From contig JAESTB010000593.1 of the NCBI GenBank assembly GCA_016763815.1, positions 1 to 16,760 of the forward strand: DNA of 16,760 bases, read 5' to 3'. This DNA is from Arenicella sp. (lineage in GTDB: Bacteria > Pseudomonadota > Gammaproteobacteria > Arenicellales > Arenicellaceae). A program made the translations under genes and the position numbers. Shown here piece by piece: positions 7,254-14,658 of the stretch (position 1 is the first letter of the stretch; each line of letters starts with the position of its first letter). A model generated the notes under the pieces. That model made no database searches. It was not told the origin of the DNA and saw only the letters and a program-made list of their open reading frames with translations.

Positions 7254-8236
7254 ATTACGCCAAAATAGTAACCCTACTTTGCCTTTTCAGCTCAACCGCC
7301 GTCTGGTTACCGGTAAACGCAAGGGATACCGCATCCGTGTTGATGTTTGCTGGGCAAAGCCGCGAAGAATTTTCATCCTATATTAATGACGTCTGCAAAA
7401 TGGGCAAAGAATGCGCATTACCTTACGGCGCCGCGTTCTACACCTCTCTTGACGCTCAAGGCTTTGACTCGCCACACTCCAATGCACCAGGCGACAACCA
7501 TCAAGACATGTGGTTCTTAAGCAATGTCTACCCAGGGCTAGCGGTTCAAATCGGCTTATGGTTAGGCCCAGAACGGCTACCGGCCATCGCCAATGGCCAA
7601 TACAAATCAAAAATAGACGCGCTAGCGAATAAGTTGGGTAAACTTAATCAAGATATCTATCTGCGCATCGGCTACGAATTTGACGGGCCGCACAATCGCT
7701 ATTCACCTATCGAATATATAAAAGCGTATAAAGTGATTGCCAAACGAATGCGCATCGAACAAAACGTAAAACTGGTATGGCACTCTTACGCCATGAAGCC
7801 AACGTATCAAGAGCGCGATATATTAGAATGGTACCCGGGGGACGACTACGTTGACTGGATCGGCCTAAGCTTCTTTCAAGTGACCGATGAGGGCTATCAT
7901 ACCGGCCCGAATCGCGGCAATGTAATCAGTGTGGCGCAACGAAAAAAAAAGCCCGTTATGATCGGCGAAGCCAGCGCAATTCGATACACAGCCCGACAAA
8001 AAACGCTAAGCGGCGAGGCCTACTGGAAATATTGGTACCAACCTTTCTTTGACTTTATCGAATCCAATAAGGAAATCAAAGCCGTATCAATGATAAACGT
8101 AAACTGGGACTCTCAAAAACAACACGCTGTACTTGACTGGGGCGACTGCAGTATAACCGCCGATGAATTTGTGTTAAAAAATTGGCGTAAGAAACTTGGA
8201 AAAAATTATTGGAAATTCATCGATGATAATGACTAG
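7250..8236 (+). CDS. secreted glycoside hydrolase, GH26-like (beta-glycanase)
   Basis: This 328-residue protein begins with a signal peptide (hydrophobic residues about 6-20, cleavage after PVNA near 24), so it acts in the periplasm or outside. The fold signature resembles GH26 (beta-mannanases, mixed-linkage glucanases). LRIGYEFDG (138-146) supplies the likely acid/base Glu143, VWHSY follows, then YPGDDYVDWIGLSFF (195-209), and KPVMIGEAS (234-242) supplies the likely nucleophile Glu240. The residue before Glu143 is Tyr rather than the His of classical mannanases, and the nearby Trp is missing, so a mannanase name is not justified. It starts with GTG at 7250 in a GTGA overlap with the glycosyltransferase stop and has AGAGGA 7 nt upstream, so it belongs to the operon. 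By analogy with BcsZ in cellulose operons, it may trim or edit the exported chain; that role and the substrate are inference. Confidence 0.78.
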   Translation: MNYAKIVTLLCLFSSTAVWLPVNARDTASVLMFAGQSREEFSSYINDVCKMGKECALPYGAAFYTSLDAQGFDSPHSNAPGDNHQDMWFLSNVYPGLAVQIGLWLGPERLPAIANGQYKSKIDALANKLGKLNQDIYLRIGYEFDGPHNRYSPIEYIKAYKVIAKRMRIEQNVKLVWHSYAMKPTYQERDILEWYPGDDYVDWIGLSFFQVTDEGYHTGPNRGNVISVAQRKKKPVMIGEASAIRYTARQKTLSGEAYWKYWYQPFFDFIESNKEIKAVSMINVNWDSQKQHAVLDWGDCSITADEFVLKNWRKKLGKNYWKFIDDND

Positions 8237-8425
8237 CTAGTGCTCTATAAGTCGGCTCGGAGTACAGCGCGCTTACAAACTTGACACAACGTAGCCGTGA
8301 CATGTCGGCGTCGATTCGTGAGTTTACCTAAGAACGATACTTATCTGAATGCGCCCGCAAAGGGTCATGCAGGCGCAAAGGTCAGCCAGGTCAATTAAAT
8401 AAACTAGACGGAAAATCGACGGCGC
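8237..8425. other. short convergent intergenic region
   Basis: This lies between the stop of the GH26-like gene and the stop of the GMC oxidoreductase. It contains a 6-bp inverted repeat TGCGCC/GGCGCA (about 8350-8355 and 8373-8378), without a T tract. I see no clear intrinsic terminator for either gene. Confidence 0.4.
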
Positions 8426-9969
8426 TTATTCCTTACCTAGGGTCTCTCCGATATGATCAGCCAAGCGAATTGAAAAAGTAATTATGGAGAACGTCGGATT
8501 AGAAATGCCCGCCGATGCCCAAATTGAAGAACCAGCGACATAGAGGTTGTCCGTGCCAAAGACCTTAAGGTTACTATCCACGACCCCGTCTTCTGCACTC
8601 CACCCCATTCGCGTGGTGCCTAAATGATGCCCGTTAACCACCATGTTTTTCTGCACATCGGCCCACGGTTGAATCGTCACGGTTGCCGTCGAATTTACCT
8701 TCAAAACACTCTCTCGATAGAGCCCGGTGAGGCTATTATAGTTAGCTTCTGAATTAGGGCTTAGCTGCCAATCAATTTGAGTTTGGGCTTGCTTGAATAC
8801 CTCATCTTTTGTATCGGCAAGGCTAATGCGGCTCTCTTTCCACGGTAGCATTTCGTGATAGAAATCGCCTGACCCGCCGTTATCCAACCAACAACGCCCA
8901 GTTTCCAATTCCAATGTTGTCGCCTCATTAGGAGTGTATACCCCTTTAAGAGCGTAAATATTAGAAAATTGGCCAACGTTACGATAACCAAGAACGCCTT
9001 GTTCCAGCCGCGGAGCTACGTTCACGGCATCAAAGCCAGGTGTTTTGGTCGCGATTGGGTGACACATAAAATATGCGCCTACATTGTCATTGGTGTCACC
9101 AAAGTCAGACAACAATAATTGTCGTGCGTTCGCAACGGCACCACACGCCAGCACAACAACTTCTGAGTCGATATTGAATTCACCGAGCATCGTCGGAGTC
9201 ACGCCATTATCTCCCTGCATAACGCCGACCGTTAGCTCAGATACGTTGCTAGATACCTTAGTCATGTCTAACAAAGAGGCATTTAAAATAACCCTGACAT
9301 CACTGTTACCAATGGTACTTTCACCATCCAACAACCTCGCCTGAAATTGATGGTCATTAAAAAATTGGTACATATCAACATCAAAACCTTCGAGTTCCGG
9401 CACACTTGAGCCTAAGTTTCGAGACCAAAACTCCGCTGTAAAATTGTACCCAGGGTCCTTACCTTCAACGTAATAATCTCCATAGAGCTGACAAAAACGG
9501 CATGCTTGATCATAGTAGTCATCCAAGTCATCTCTGGTATAGGCCAGCCGCTAAACCCAGCGCGCTTTATAAAGGTAATAGCATCAAGCGGTCGAGACTG
9601 CGCTCCCCAATGCGTTGAAGTGCCACCGTAAATGCGTTCCCGTTCCTTGGGCCCAGAAATGAAAGAGCGAGGTGGCCTGATCAAAAACTCTTCTTCGTTC
9701 TGCTTCATGAGCCCTTGCGTAACACCATCATACAAGGCTTCGTTCTCGTTCCAGTTATAAGCTAGCCCGTTAGCCGTGTTATACCCTAGTGTTGAATCAG
9801 CAACGCGGCCAAACAATCGGCTACCTTCGAGTAGGGTGACATCTAGTTTGGGGTATTTTTTCTTAATATGCCACGCAAGCGTAATTCCAGCTGGGCCTGT
9901 GCCGACAATACAAACGTCGGTTTTAAGTGGGGGTGAATTTAAAAATTCTTCGCCAGTTCTTATCGTCAT
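8426..9969 (-). pseudogene. GMC-family FAD-dependent oxidoreductase, interrupted by one frameshift
   Basis: Joined across one frameshift this gives a protein of about 514 residues, a normal length for the GMC (glucose-methanol-choline) oxidoreductase family that oxidises alcohols or sugars with FAD. The N-terminal part (9969 down to about 9538) holds the FAD site VCIVGTGPAG (about 19-28) and YGGTSTHWG (about 114-122). The second part (from 9535) ends with GHHLGTTRMG, LYVAGSSIW and SNPTFSII, the active-site His and the closing FAD-binding elements of GMC_oxred_C. The break lies at 9535-9537: after GWPI the reading must skip one base to continue as RDDLDDYYDQ, so one base is missing. AAGGAG sits 8 nt before the ATG. 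All family motifs are intact on both sides, which points to a very recent mutation or a sequencing error rather than an old pseudogene. There is no signal peptide. It converges with the GH26 gene. Confidence 0.85.
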
Positions 9970-10423
9970 TAGGTGCTCCTTTTCTTAAAGTAGACTAAAG
10001 CTACCTAATTGAAATAGTTACATTTTAGACGTTCGATCACAGCCCTCGGAATATGTCAGTGCCACGTTGTGATTTAAACGTGTTTTAAACAACGTCATTA
10101 ACTTAAGATAGCCAGCAAACAAATAAAATAGATGCTTGAATAAAACAATAAGCGATATTTTCAGACAAAGGTATTACACCTTATTACAAGCCGAGTCTGC
10201 CATTGCTACGGGGTTGAAAAGCGCTCAAAATTCAAGACTCTGCTTCGTTATTAATGTCTAGACACTGAGCAAGCAGCTTCAATTTATATATTGCTCAATC
10301 CCGAAAAGTAACACACCAAAACCTGTTTATTTTCGTTCCAAGCAGATTATTCCTTAGCTTGCCTTAAAAGTACAAGACGATGTTTTAATATATCAGGGCA
10401 AACTGCCCTCCTCCCCACACACA
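9970..10423. other. intergenic region upstream of the GMC gene
   Basis: There is no credible gene in this 454-bp stretch. It is AT-rich and has related words TTTAAACGTG and TTTTAAACAACG around 10073-10094. It should hold the promoter of the minus-strand GMC gene, but I could not pick convincing -35/-10 boxes. The right end has the terminator of the DUF2834 gene. Confidence 0.4.
10395..10409 (-). terminator. hairpin downstream of the DUF2834 gene
   Basis: AGGGCA-GTT-TGCCCT on the minus strand is a perfect 6-bp stem with a 3-base loop, 14 bp past the stop of the DUF2834 gene. The following GATATATT is AT-rich but not a pure U tract, so termination efficiency is uncertain. Confidence 0.5.
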
Positions 10424-10753
10424 CTAATGATTGGCAATCGCGCGTTCACGCATTAGTAGAAATAATGGGTAGGCAAATGCAAGTGCTATGAAGATTGAAA
10501 GCGGCACGTAAACCCACCAATGCTTCATTCCTAAACGGCGCGCTTCGAAGAACGACCAAAAGAAAAACACCACTAAGATCACCGCTATGTCGTTGGCAAT
10601 TGAAGCGGACGATGGGTTTACATAATTATCACGAACAAAGCTGGCAAAAGAGAAGTTAGGATCAAGCTCCATCGCCTGTAGGTTAAAGTACCAAGTGGCA
10701 CAGGCTCCAACAATCGCCATTACTGCATAAAAAATTTGTTTGCTCGAGTTCAT
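10424..10753 (-). CDS. DUF2834 family small membrane protein
   Basis: This 109-residue protein has three predicted membrane helices (about residues 6-24, 53-70 and 80-101). It also has the conserved pattern of DUF2834: WYFNLQ near the end of helix 1, FVRDNYVNPSSASIANDI in the loop, and FFEARRLGMKHWWVYVPL leading into helix 3. It acts in the inner membrane; no function is known to me for the family. It is monocistronic here, with no strong Shine-Dalgarno sequence upstream of the ATG at 10753 and a hairpin just past the stop. It lies upstream of the GMC gene on the same strand but 454 bp away, so co-transcription is unlikely. Confidence 0.75.
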   Translation of the reverse strand: MNSSKQIFYAVMAIVGACATWYFNLQAMELDPNFSFASFVRDNYVNPSSASIANDIAVILVVFFFWSFFEARRLGMKHWWVYVPLSIFIALAFAYPLFLLMRERAIANH

Positions 10754-10931
10754 TGATTACGCCGTATCTATTAGTTATTAAAGCCCTACTTTAATTGATT
10801 ATTTACGCTGCCGCTATTTTTTTAATATGTGTCGTTGAGGGCGCTAATGCCTTAATTAATGTAAAGCTATCTAGACAGGAAATGCCAATTGCTAGGATTT
10901 GCGTTAAGGTAACTGGGGATGCGGTGAAAAT

Positions 10932-11249
10932 ATGAAACAGACCTCTATTATCTTCCTGCTAACTATAGTCACCGCTTGCACTCCAAACATTCATCGCGGG
11001 CAGTTTTCTCTTCTTTCGACAGAAGCTATCAAAGGCGATTTTGAAGTCTTAGCTACGTCAAAAGTGAATGGTAAGGCATGCTACAATCCACTCAAGACGC
11101 AGCTCCTGCTGCCTGACGGCGTGTTCGACGCCTCGGTCTCAAATGCTTTAGACAAGGTTCAAGGTGCTACCTTATTACTAGATATTATGGTTCAAGATAC
11201 AGGACCTTGTATTGTTGTTTCAGGTACTCCTGCTAGAAAGAGACGTTGA
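10932..11249 (+). CDS. small putative lipoprotein, unrecognised family
   Basis: This 105-residue protein has a lipoprotein signal peptide: a positively charged start, a hydrophobic core (SIIFLLTIV) and a lipobox VTAC with Cys16 as the lipidated residue. The mature part is small, with two more cysteines (in GKACYNP and TGPCIVV) that could pair, a GDFEVLATSKVNG strand region, an amphipathic helix (NALDKVQG) and a basic tail RKRR. GGTGA lies about 5 nt before the ATG. It is transcribed away from the DUF2834 gene. I do not recognise the family; the pattern is that of a compact periplasmic domain anchored to a membrane. Confidence 0.62.
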   Translation: MKQTSIIFLLTIVTACTPNIHRGQFSLLSTEAIKGDFEVLATSKVNGKACYNPLKTQLLLPDGVFDASVSNALDKVQGATLLLDIMVQDTGPCIVVSGTPARKRR

Positions 11250-11359
11250 TAAAAATTGCCCTCCACGTGTAAATCACCGTCAATTTGACCGAGCAAGGCG
11301 AGTGGAAAAATCTCAATGCATAACCAGGGATTTTTAACTGTGTTTGCCTTTTAGATACT

Positions 11360-11414
11360 CTCAGGGGCACCTGATACCTTCAAGCAACCTAGTACCCTCA
11401 AGGGGCACCTAGTC
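11360..11414. repeat. three imperfect tandem copies of an 18-19-bp unit
   Basis: The units CTCAGGGGCACCTGATAC, CTTCAAGCAACCTAGTAC and CCTCAAGGGGCACCTAGTC lie end to end, sharing CTCAAG, CACCT and AGTAC-like words. Copies 1 and 3 share AGGGGCACCT exactly. They are followed directly by a TTTCGGCTTCGCTCAAGATG stretch, a word type I associate with dispersed intergenic repeats in other genomes. Confidence 0.4.
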
Positions 11415-11524
11415 TTTCGGCTTCGCTCAAGATGACCGTCTCGACAGAACTAGCCAGGACCAAAGACGTATTACTAAAGGACTAAGTAACACTCAACGTA
11501 TGAATTCCTCGCCAACATCCACTC

Positions 11525-11551
11525 AAAAAAAGGGCCACCGTATAGCAGCCC
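11525..11551 (-). terminator. intrinsic terminator on the minus strand
   Basis: On the minus strand GGGCTGC-TATACG-GTGGCCC forms a 7-bp stem (two G-T wobbles) followed immediately by TTTTTTT. It lies 28 bp past the stop of a short minus-strand coding remnant and appears to be the surviving terminator of a lost gene. Confidence 0.6.
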
Positions 11552-11578
11552 TATTGATTACGGTCTCGTTAAAGATGG

Positions 11579-11707
11579 TTAGAAATTAGATCCGAAATAA
11601 CACTCGGTATCACTTGGGACTTGATAACGAAACCCGTTGCCAAGATTCTTCCCGATGATCGTTAGTCGATACTTGTCGTCTTGAAACCATAGACAATAAA
11701 AATATGA
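11579..11707 (-). pseudogene. C-terminal coding remnant upstream of an intact terminator
   Basis: A 42-codon frame with no start codon, closed upstream by a TAA, ends at a TAA just before the terminator. Residues such as FQDDKYRLTIIGKNLGNGF and RYQVPSDTECYF have the look of a genuine protein end. It is probably the tail of a gene whose 5' part has been lost; I do not recognise the family. It may instead be a noise frame. Confidence 0.35.
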
Positions 11708-11818
11708 TTACTTTAAGGTCTTTGCGGCTCGAAACTTAATTCTCAAGCCCATTTTTTTGTCAATGTTTAAAGTGCGTCACGCAAAAAATATGCCGTGCTT
11801 TAAGCCGATCAGACAGGC

Positions 11819-12421
11819 CTATTTGGTAGACCACGTATTGTCAGCCCCTAGAGCCACATGGAGTGCTTGACTATCATCGAACTGCAACTTATGGGCATTC
11901 TTGGTTACTTCGGCAACATCCAGAACCTCTCCTTCTTGAAAGTCACCAAAGGCTATCCAGTACTCAGGTTTAGGAGTCATGACTATTTTCATATTCGGTT
12001 GAGATTCAACTAGGAAGGCCGCTTTACCAGACATGCCAATGCCGACTGAGGCATTGTTCGATTGCACGTTTTTTGTTTGATTAATGTATAAGTTGCCTTC
12101 ATGCTCACCTTGCCTCTGATCCGAAAATGTATATGCATCTTCCGACAGGTCAAAGTCGACTCGGTTAGAGGTCTTCTGGCAAGCCGTCCAGACTTCGCTG
12201 GCTTTCACTACGGCCCCTGGTTTAAGGTTGGTGGTCTTACTCCATACAAAGCTGTAATCGAGGTCCCATGTAAATTCAGTATTCGTTGTTGGGTGAGCCG
12301 GTTTAGCAAGCCAAGCCAAACTCAAGACGTTGCTTGTATTTGTATCTGGTGCTTTCTGGAAGATGCTGAAGCTACCGCTTTGCGTTGAGTGGTTGCTTAC
12401 ATTAAGCGTATAGGTGGTCAT
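11819..12421 (-). CDS. RhiA-like protein
   Basis: This 200-residue protein, with no signal peptide or membrane segment, is rich in beta-strand-type sequence. It matches my memory of the RhiA protein of Rhizobium leguminosarum (a rhizosphere-expressed, quorum-regulated protein of unknown function). Shared patterns are NHSTQSGSFSIFQKAPD (about 10-26), NVLSLAWLAKPAHPTT (about 31-46), FVWSKTTNLKPG (about 58-69), ASVGIGMSGKAAFLV (about 124-138) and PKPEYWIAFGDFQEGEVLDV (about 151-170). The start at 12421 has GAGAAG upstream at a normal distance. It is 140 bp downstream of the cytochrome gene on the same strand, so it may be co-transcribed or have its own promoter. No LuxR/LuxI-type genes are in the window. 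The resemblance is from memory and was not searched. Confidence 0.6.
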   Translation of the reverse strand: MTTYTLNVSNHSTQSGSFSIFQKAPDTNTSNVLSLAWLAKPAHPTTNTEFTWDLDYSFVWSKTTNLKPGAVVKASEVWTACQKTSNRVDFDLSEDAYTFSDQRQGEHEGNLYINQTKNVQSNNASVGIGMSGKAAFLVESQPNMKIVMTPKPEYWIAFGDFQEGEVLDVAEVTKNAHKLQFDDSQALHVALGADNTWSTK

Positions 12422-12561
12422 TTGTCTTCTCTCAAAGTGTTTAGTTATGATTTAAGCCTTAACCCAGAATCAGTATGAATATTAGAGTTGTTCGGCTTAT
12501 CAAGTGATATGCAGTAGTATAATTTTAAGGTCGCCTCTTAGATAAATTATTTGAGCATGGC

Positions 12562-14586
12562 TTAGTCTTCGCCCCTTCCTTCAGGCCGTCGTCGAGAATT
12601 AATATAACTGGCAATATCGCTTGCTTCCTGATCCGTTAATAGTCCCCCGCTGCCGTAAGGCATATTCCAGCGCAAGAAATTAGCTAGGTTATGTTGATTA
12701 GGTTTCGGGTCAGCCATACCTGCGTTTTTAGGGTACGAGTTATCTCCCCATAATGCCGGACGGAAATAGGTATTATTAGCATAACGACCTTCACCGTCTT
12801 TTTGGTGGCAAAACGCACATTTTTGTTCAAATATTTTTTTGCCTTGTCCTTTGCTACCGCTTTTTGTTTTTGATGTCAAATCTGGAAAGCCATGCTGTAC
12901 CTTGCATTGAGAGCCTTCATCAATAGCGGTGAAACTGCACTCGTTTTTTAACTCGTACGCGCGCGTTAGCCAATCCATGTAGGCGGTAATTGCCAACATA
13001 TCGCCATTTGAAGTACAACTTCCTTCAGCGCCGCTTGTTCCCGTTTCGCAAAGCTTTGAACCATTCATGCTATGGGTAAAACACTTGTTAACCCGGTCTT
13101 GTAACTTTGCGTTGGTCTTATACTTATCGAGTGAGCGTAAACCCACCCACCACGATGCTTTTGGTGCCCCTCCAGCATGAAGGTGGCAACTTCGGCAGTG
13201 TAATTTATTGCCAACGTTATTTGGTAGTTGCTCATAAGTGAGGCTACTAAGGCTATAGCCTCTTCTGATCTTGGCGACTTGCGCCGGTGAATAAGACGAT
13301 AAGCTAGCGTTAACATCGAAAACAATTGTTTCGTCGCTGCAGCTAATCGAGTTGGAATAACTGTAAGCATCACAGGTGGCTTTGTCAGGTCTTGGTTCCG
13401 CATTATTTACCGTGAAACTAAAGTCACTTGATACAAACTCATCTGGTTTCAAGGTGCGCGCCATTGCATGACACCCCATACAACTCGACGACTCTTGAGC
13501 AAAGGTTTCCATTGTAGTGTTTGCGGAAAAGGGCGGTTGCACCTCGAAGACCGTCTTTTCTAGTTGGTCCTTGCCTGATTTCGGTAGCGGCCACTGAGCA
13601 CCGACTAAACTGTAATGAGTTAATACGGGGTTATGTTTTTCATGGATTGTAGATTGCTGCCGATTCAAATTATTTAATGACTCGCTGATTGGCAATAGGC
13701 GTGTGACCTGATTCGGCGTGCCTGACGGGGTTTGAGTATTGGCCTCGCAATACTCTCCTTCACAAGTTGCATTACTGAAGCTGGCGGGCAGGCCGTGAGT
13801 CGGTAGCACATTGGCGTTGTGCTCAAATGTGAACCAGAGCCATTGAGGAGCCGCGATCTGTTTTTCCATGATGTGAAAACCAACAAGCGCTACTTCCGCT
13901 CTATGGCACGCCGTTGGTTTGTCTTCACTGCTAAGTTTTTCAGGACAGATACACGCTTGGCGTGTCATAAAGCGCTGTCTATCGTGTTTAGACGTTTTAG
14001 TGGTTAACTCACGCCACGCGGCTTTAATTATCATAGAGCCATTGGGGAAGTTAACGGCATTGGCTTGCGCCTGCGTTTCACCGTTATACAACTGCTGATC
14101 AACGACATAATCAAAACTTTTACGATTCATACGGATTTCATAACGCACGACTTTTTCATACTGATCGGTCAATGTACCCGGCAAAGTGCCGTCAGCTTTG
14201 ACTGCTTGATTGGCTGCATCGAGTTTATCGTCAACCTTCTCATCTCGGTGTAGATGGAGCAATTCTTCTTCAGGGTTGGCTCCACAAGCCGTTGGGCTTG
14301 TATTAGATACACCCCAAGCGTCGGGTGCCTTTCCACCGGGTCTAAAAACCTCCGATTCTTCCTTCCAGGTTTCCCATCGCCTTACTTTCTTTTGACTACT
14401 CGCGGCCTGTTTAGGCTCATACCCCATTAGAGATGAAAAAACAGTCCACGCACGCCGATTAACCTGATGTTGGCGCTTATCCAACCAACCAACCTCAGTC
14501 GGCTGCAAGTCCAAATCAATATTAAATGGAAGGCGGTCATTTGCTTGCTGATTGTCGCCATTACTTGCGAGCGCAGCTGAAGCCAT
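12562..14586 (-). CDS. three-haem cytochrome c with C-terminal thiosulfate-dehydrogenase (TsdA)-like module
   Basis: This 674-residue protein from the in-frame ATG at 14586 is probably periplasmic. It has three CxxCH haem sites: CMGCH (369-373), CRSCH (464-468) and CAFCH (590-594). Residues about 455-674 match the dihaem TsdA family, which joins two thiosulfates into tetrathionate. The signs are LHCRSCHLHAGG, WVGLRSLDKY, then DRVNKCFTHSMNG with Cys502 in the position of the catalytic axial cysteine of haem 1, MLAITAYMDWLTR, and the second haem domain with PALWGDNSYPKNAGM, NMPYGSGG, DIASYINS and RRP. The first 450 residues are an additional domain with a PQWLWFTFEHNANV segment (about 247-260) and its own haem site, a type seen in uncharacterised cytochrome c proteins. 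The fusion makes it about twice the length of TsdA. The ATG at 14586 lacks a Shine-Dalgarno sequence and starts inside a signal peptide (ALLSMASAALA), so the true start is probably 14623, out of frame. Confidence 0.85.
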   Translation of the reverse strand: MASAALASNGDNQQANDRLPFNIDLDLQPTEVGWLDKRQHQVNRRAWTVFSSLMGYEPKQAASSQKKVRRWETWKEESEVFRPGGKAPDAWGVSNTSPTACGANPEEELLHLHRDEKVDDKLDAANQAVKADGTLPGTLTDQYEKVVRYEIRMNRKSFDYVVDQQLYNGETQAQANAVNFPNGSMIIKAAWRELTTKTSKHDRQRFMTRQACICPEKLSSEDKPTACHRAEVALVGFHIMEKQIAAPQWLWFTFEHNANVLPTHGLPASFSNATCEGEYCEANTQTPSGTPNQVTRLLPISESLNNLNRQQSTIHEKHNPVLTHYSLVGAQWPLPKSGKDQLEKTVFEVQPPFSANTTMETFAQESSSCMGCHAMARTLKPDEFVSSDFSFTVNNAEPRPDKATCDAYSYSNSISCSDETIVFDVNASLSSYSPAQVAKIRRGYSLSSLTYEQLPNNVGNKLHCRSCHLHAGGAPKASWWVGLRSLDKYKTNAKLQDRVNKCFTHSMNGSKLCETGTSGAEGSCTSNGDMLAITAYMDWLTRAYELKNECSFTAIDEGSQCKVQHGFPDLTSKTKSGSKGQGKKIFEQKCAFCHQKDGEGRYANNTYFRPALWGDNSYPKNAGMADPKPNQHNLANFLRWNMPYGSGGLLTDQEASDIASYINSRRRPEGRGED

Positions 14587-14623
14587 GGATAAAAGTGCTA
14601 TGCATAAAAAAAAAATAATTCAT
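14587..14623 (-). other. frame-displaced start of the cytochrome signal peptide, with a ten-T run
   Basis: An ATG at 14623 has a strong purine-rich leader (AGGGGAAAGGAAACG) but reads into a stop after 20 codons. The cause is a run of ten T (minus strand; plus-strand 14606-14615). With nine T it would read MNYFFLCIALLSMASAALA, an ideal signal peptide ending in AxA, directly in frame with the cytochrome. The run therefore switches the gene between in-frame and out-of-frame, or is a sequencing error. Confidence 0.65.
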
Positions 14624-14652
14624 CGTTTCCTTTCCCCTAAATTTTACTTTTT

Positions 14653-14658
14653 ATTATA
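14653..14658 (-). promoter_or_regulatory. TATAAT -10 box for the cytochrome gene
   Basis: A perfect TATAAT on the minus strand lies 30 bp upstream of the ATG at 14623, giving a short leader that contains the purine-rich ribosome site. No good -35 hexamer is seen at 17-18 bp. The position supports 14623 rather than 14586 as the start. Confidence 0.4.

Larger units (their letters stand above)
11250..11818. other. 569-bp region of decayed sequence between genes
   Basis: No intact gene is seen. Contents from left to right are imperfect tandem repeats at 11360-11414, then a CTTTCGGCTTCGCTCAAGAT segment just after them. A minus-strand intrinsic terminator follows at 11525-11551, and a minus-strand coding remnant at 11579-11707 ends just before it. 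The TGCGTCACGCA palindrome at 11773-11783 lies near the end of the RhiA-like gene. Confidence 0.45.

Noticed and set aside
9084..9344. 86-residue plus-strand ORF.
   Set aside because: It lies entirely opposite the GMC oxidoreductase coding frame and has the composition of an antisense shadow.
12101..12388. 95-residue plus-strand ORF.
   Set aside because: It is antisense to the RhiA-like gene, whose frame shows family motifs throughout.
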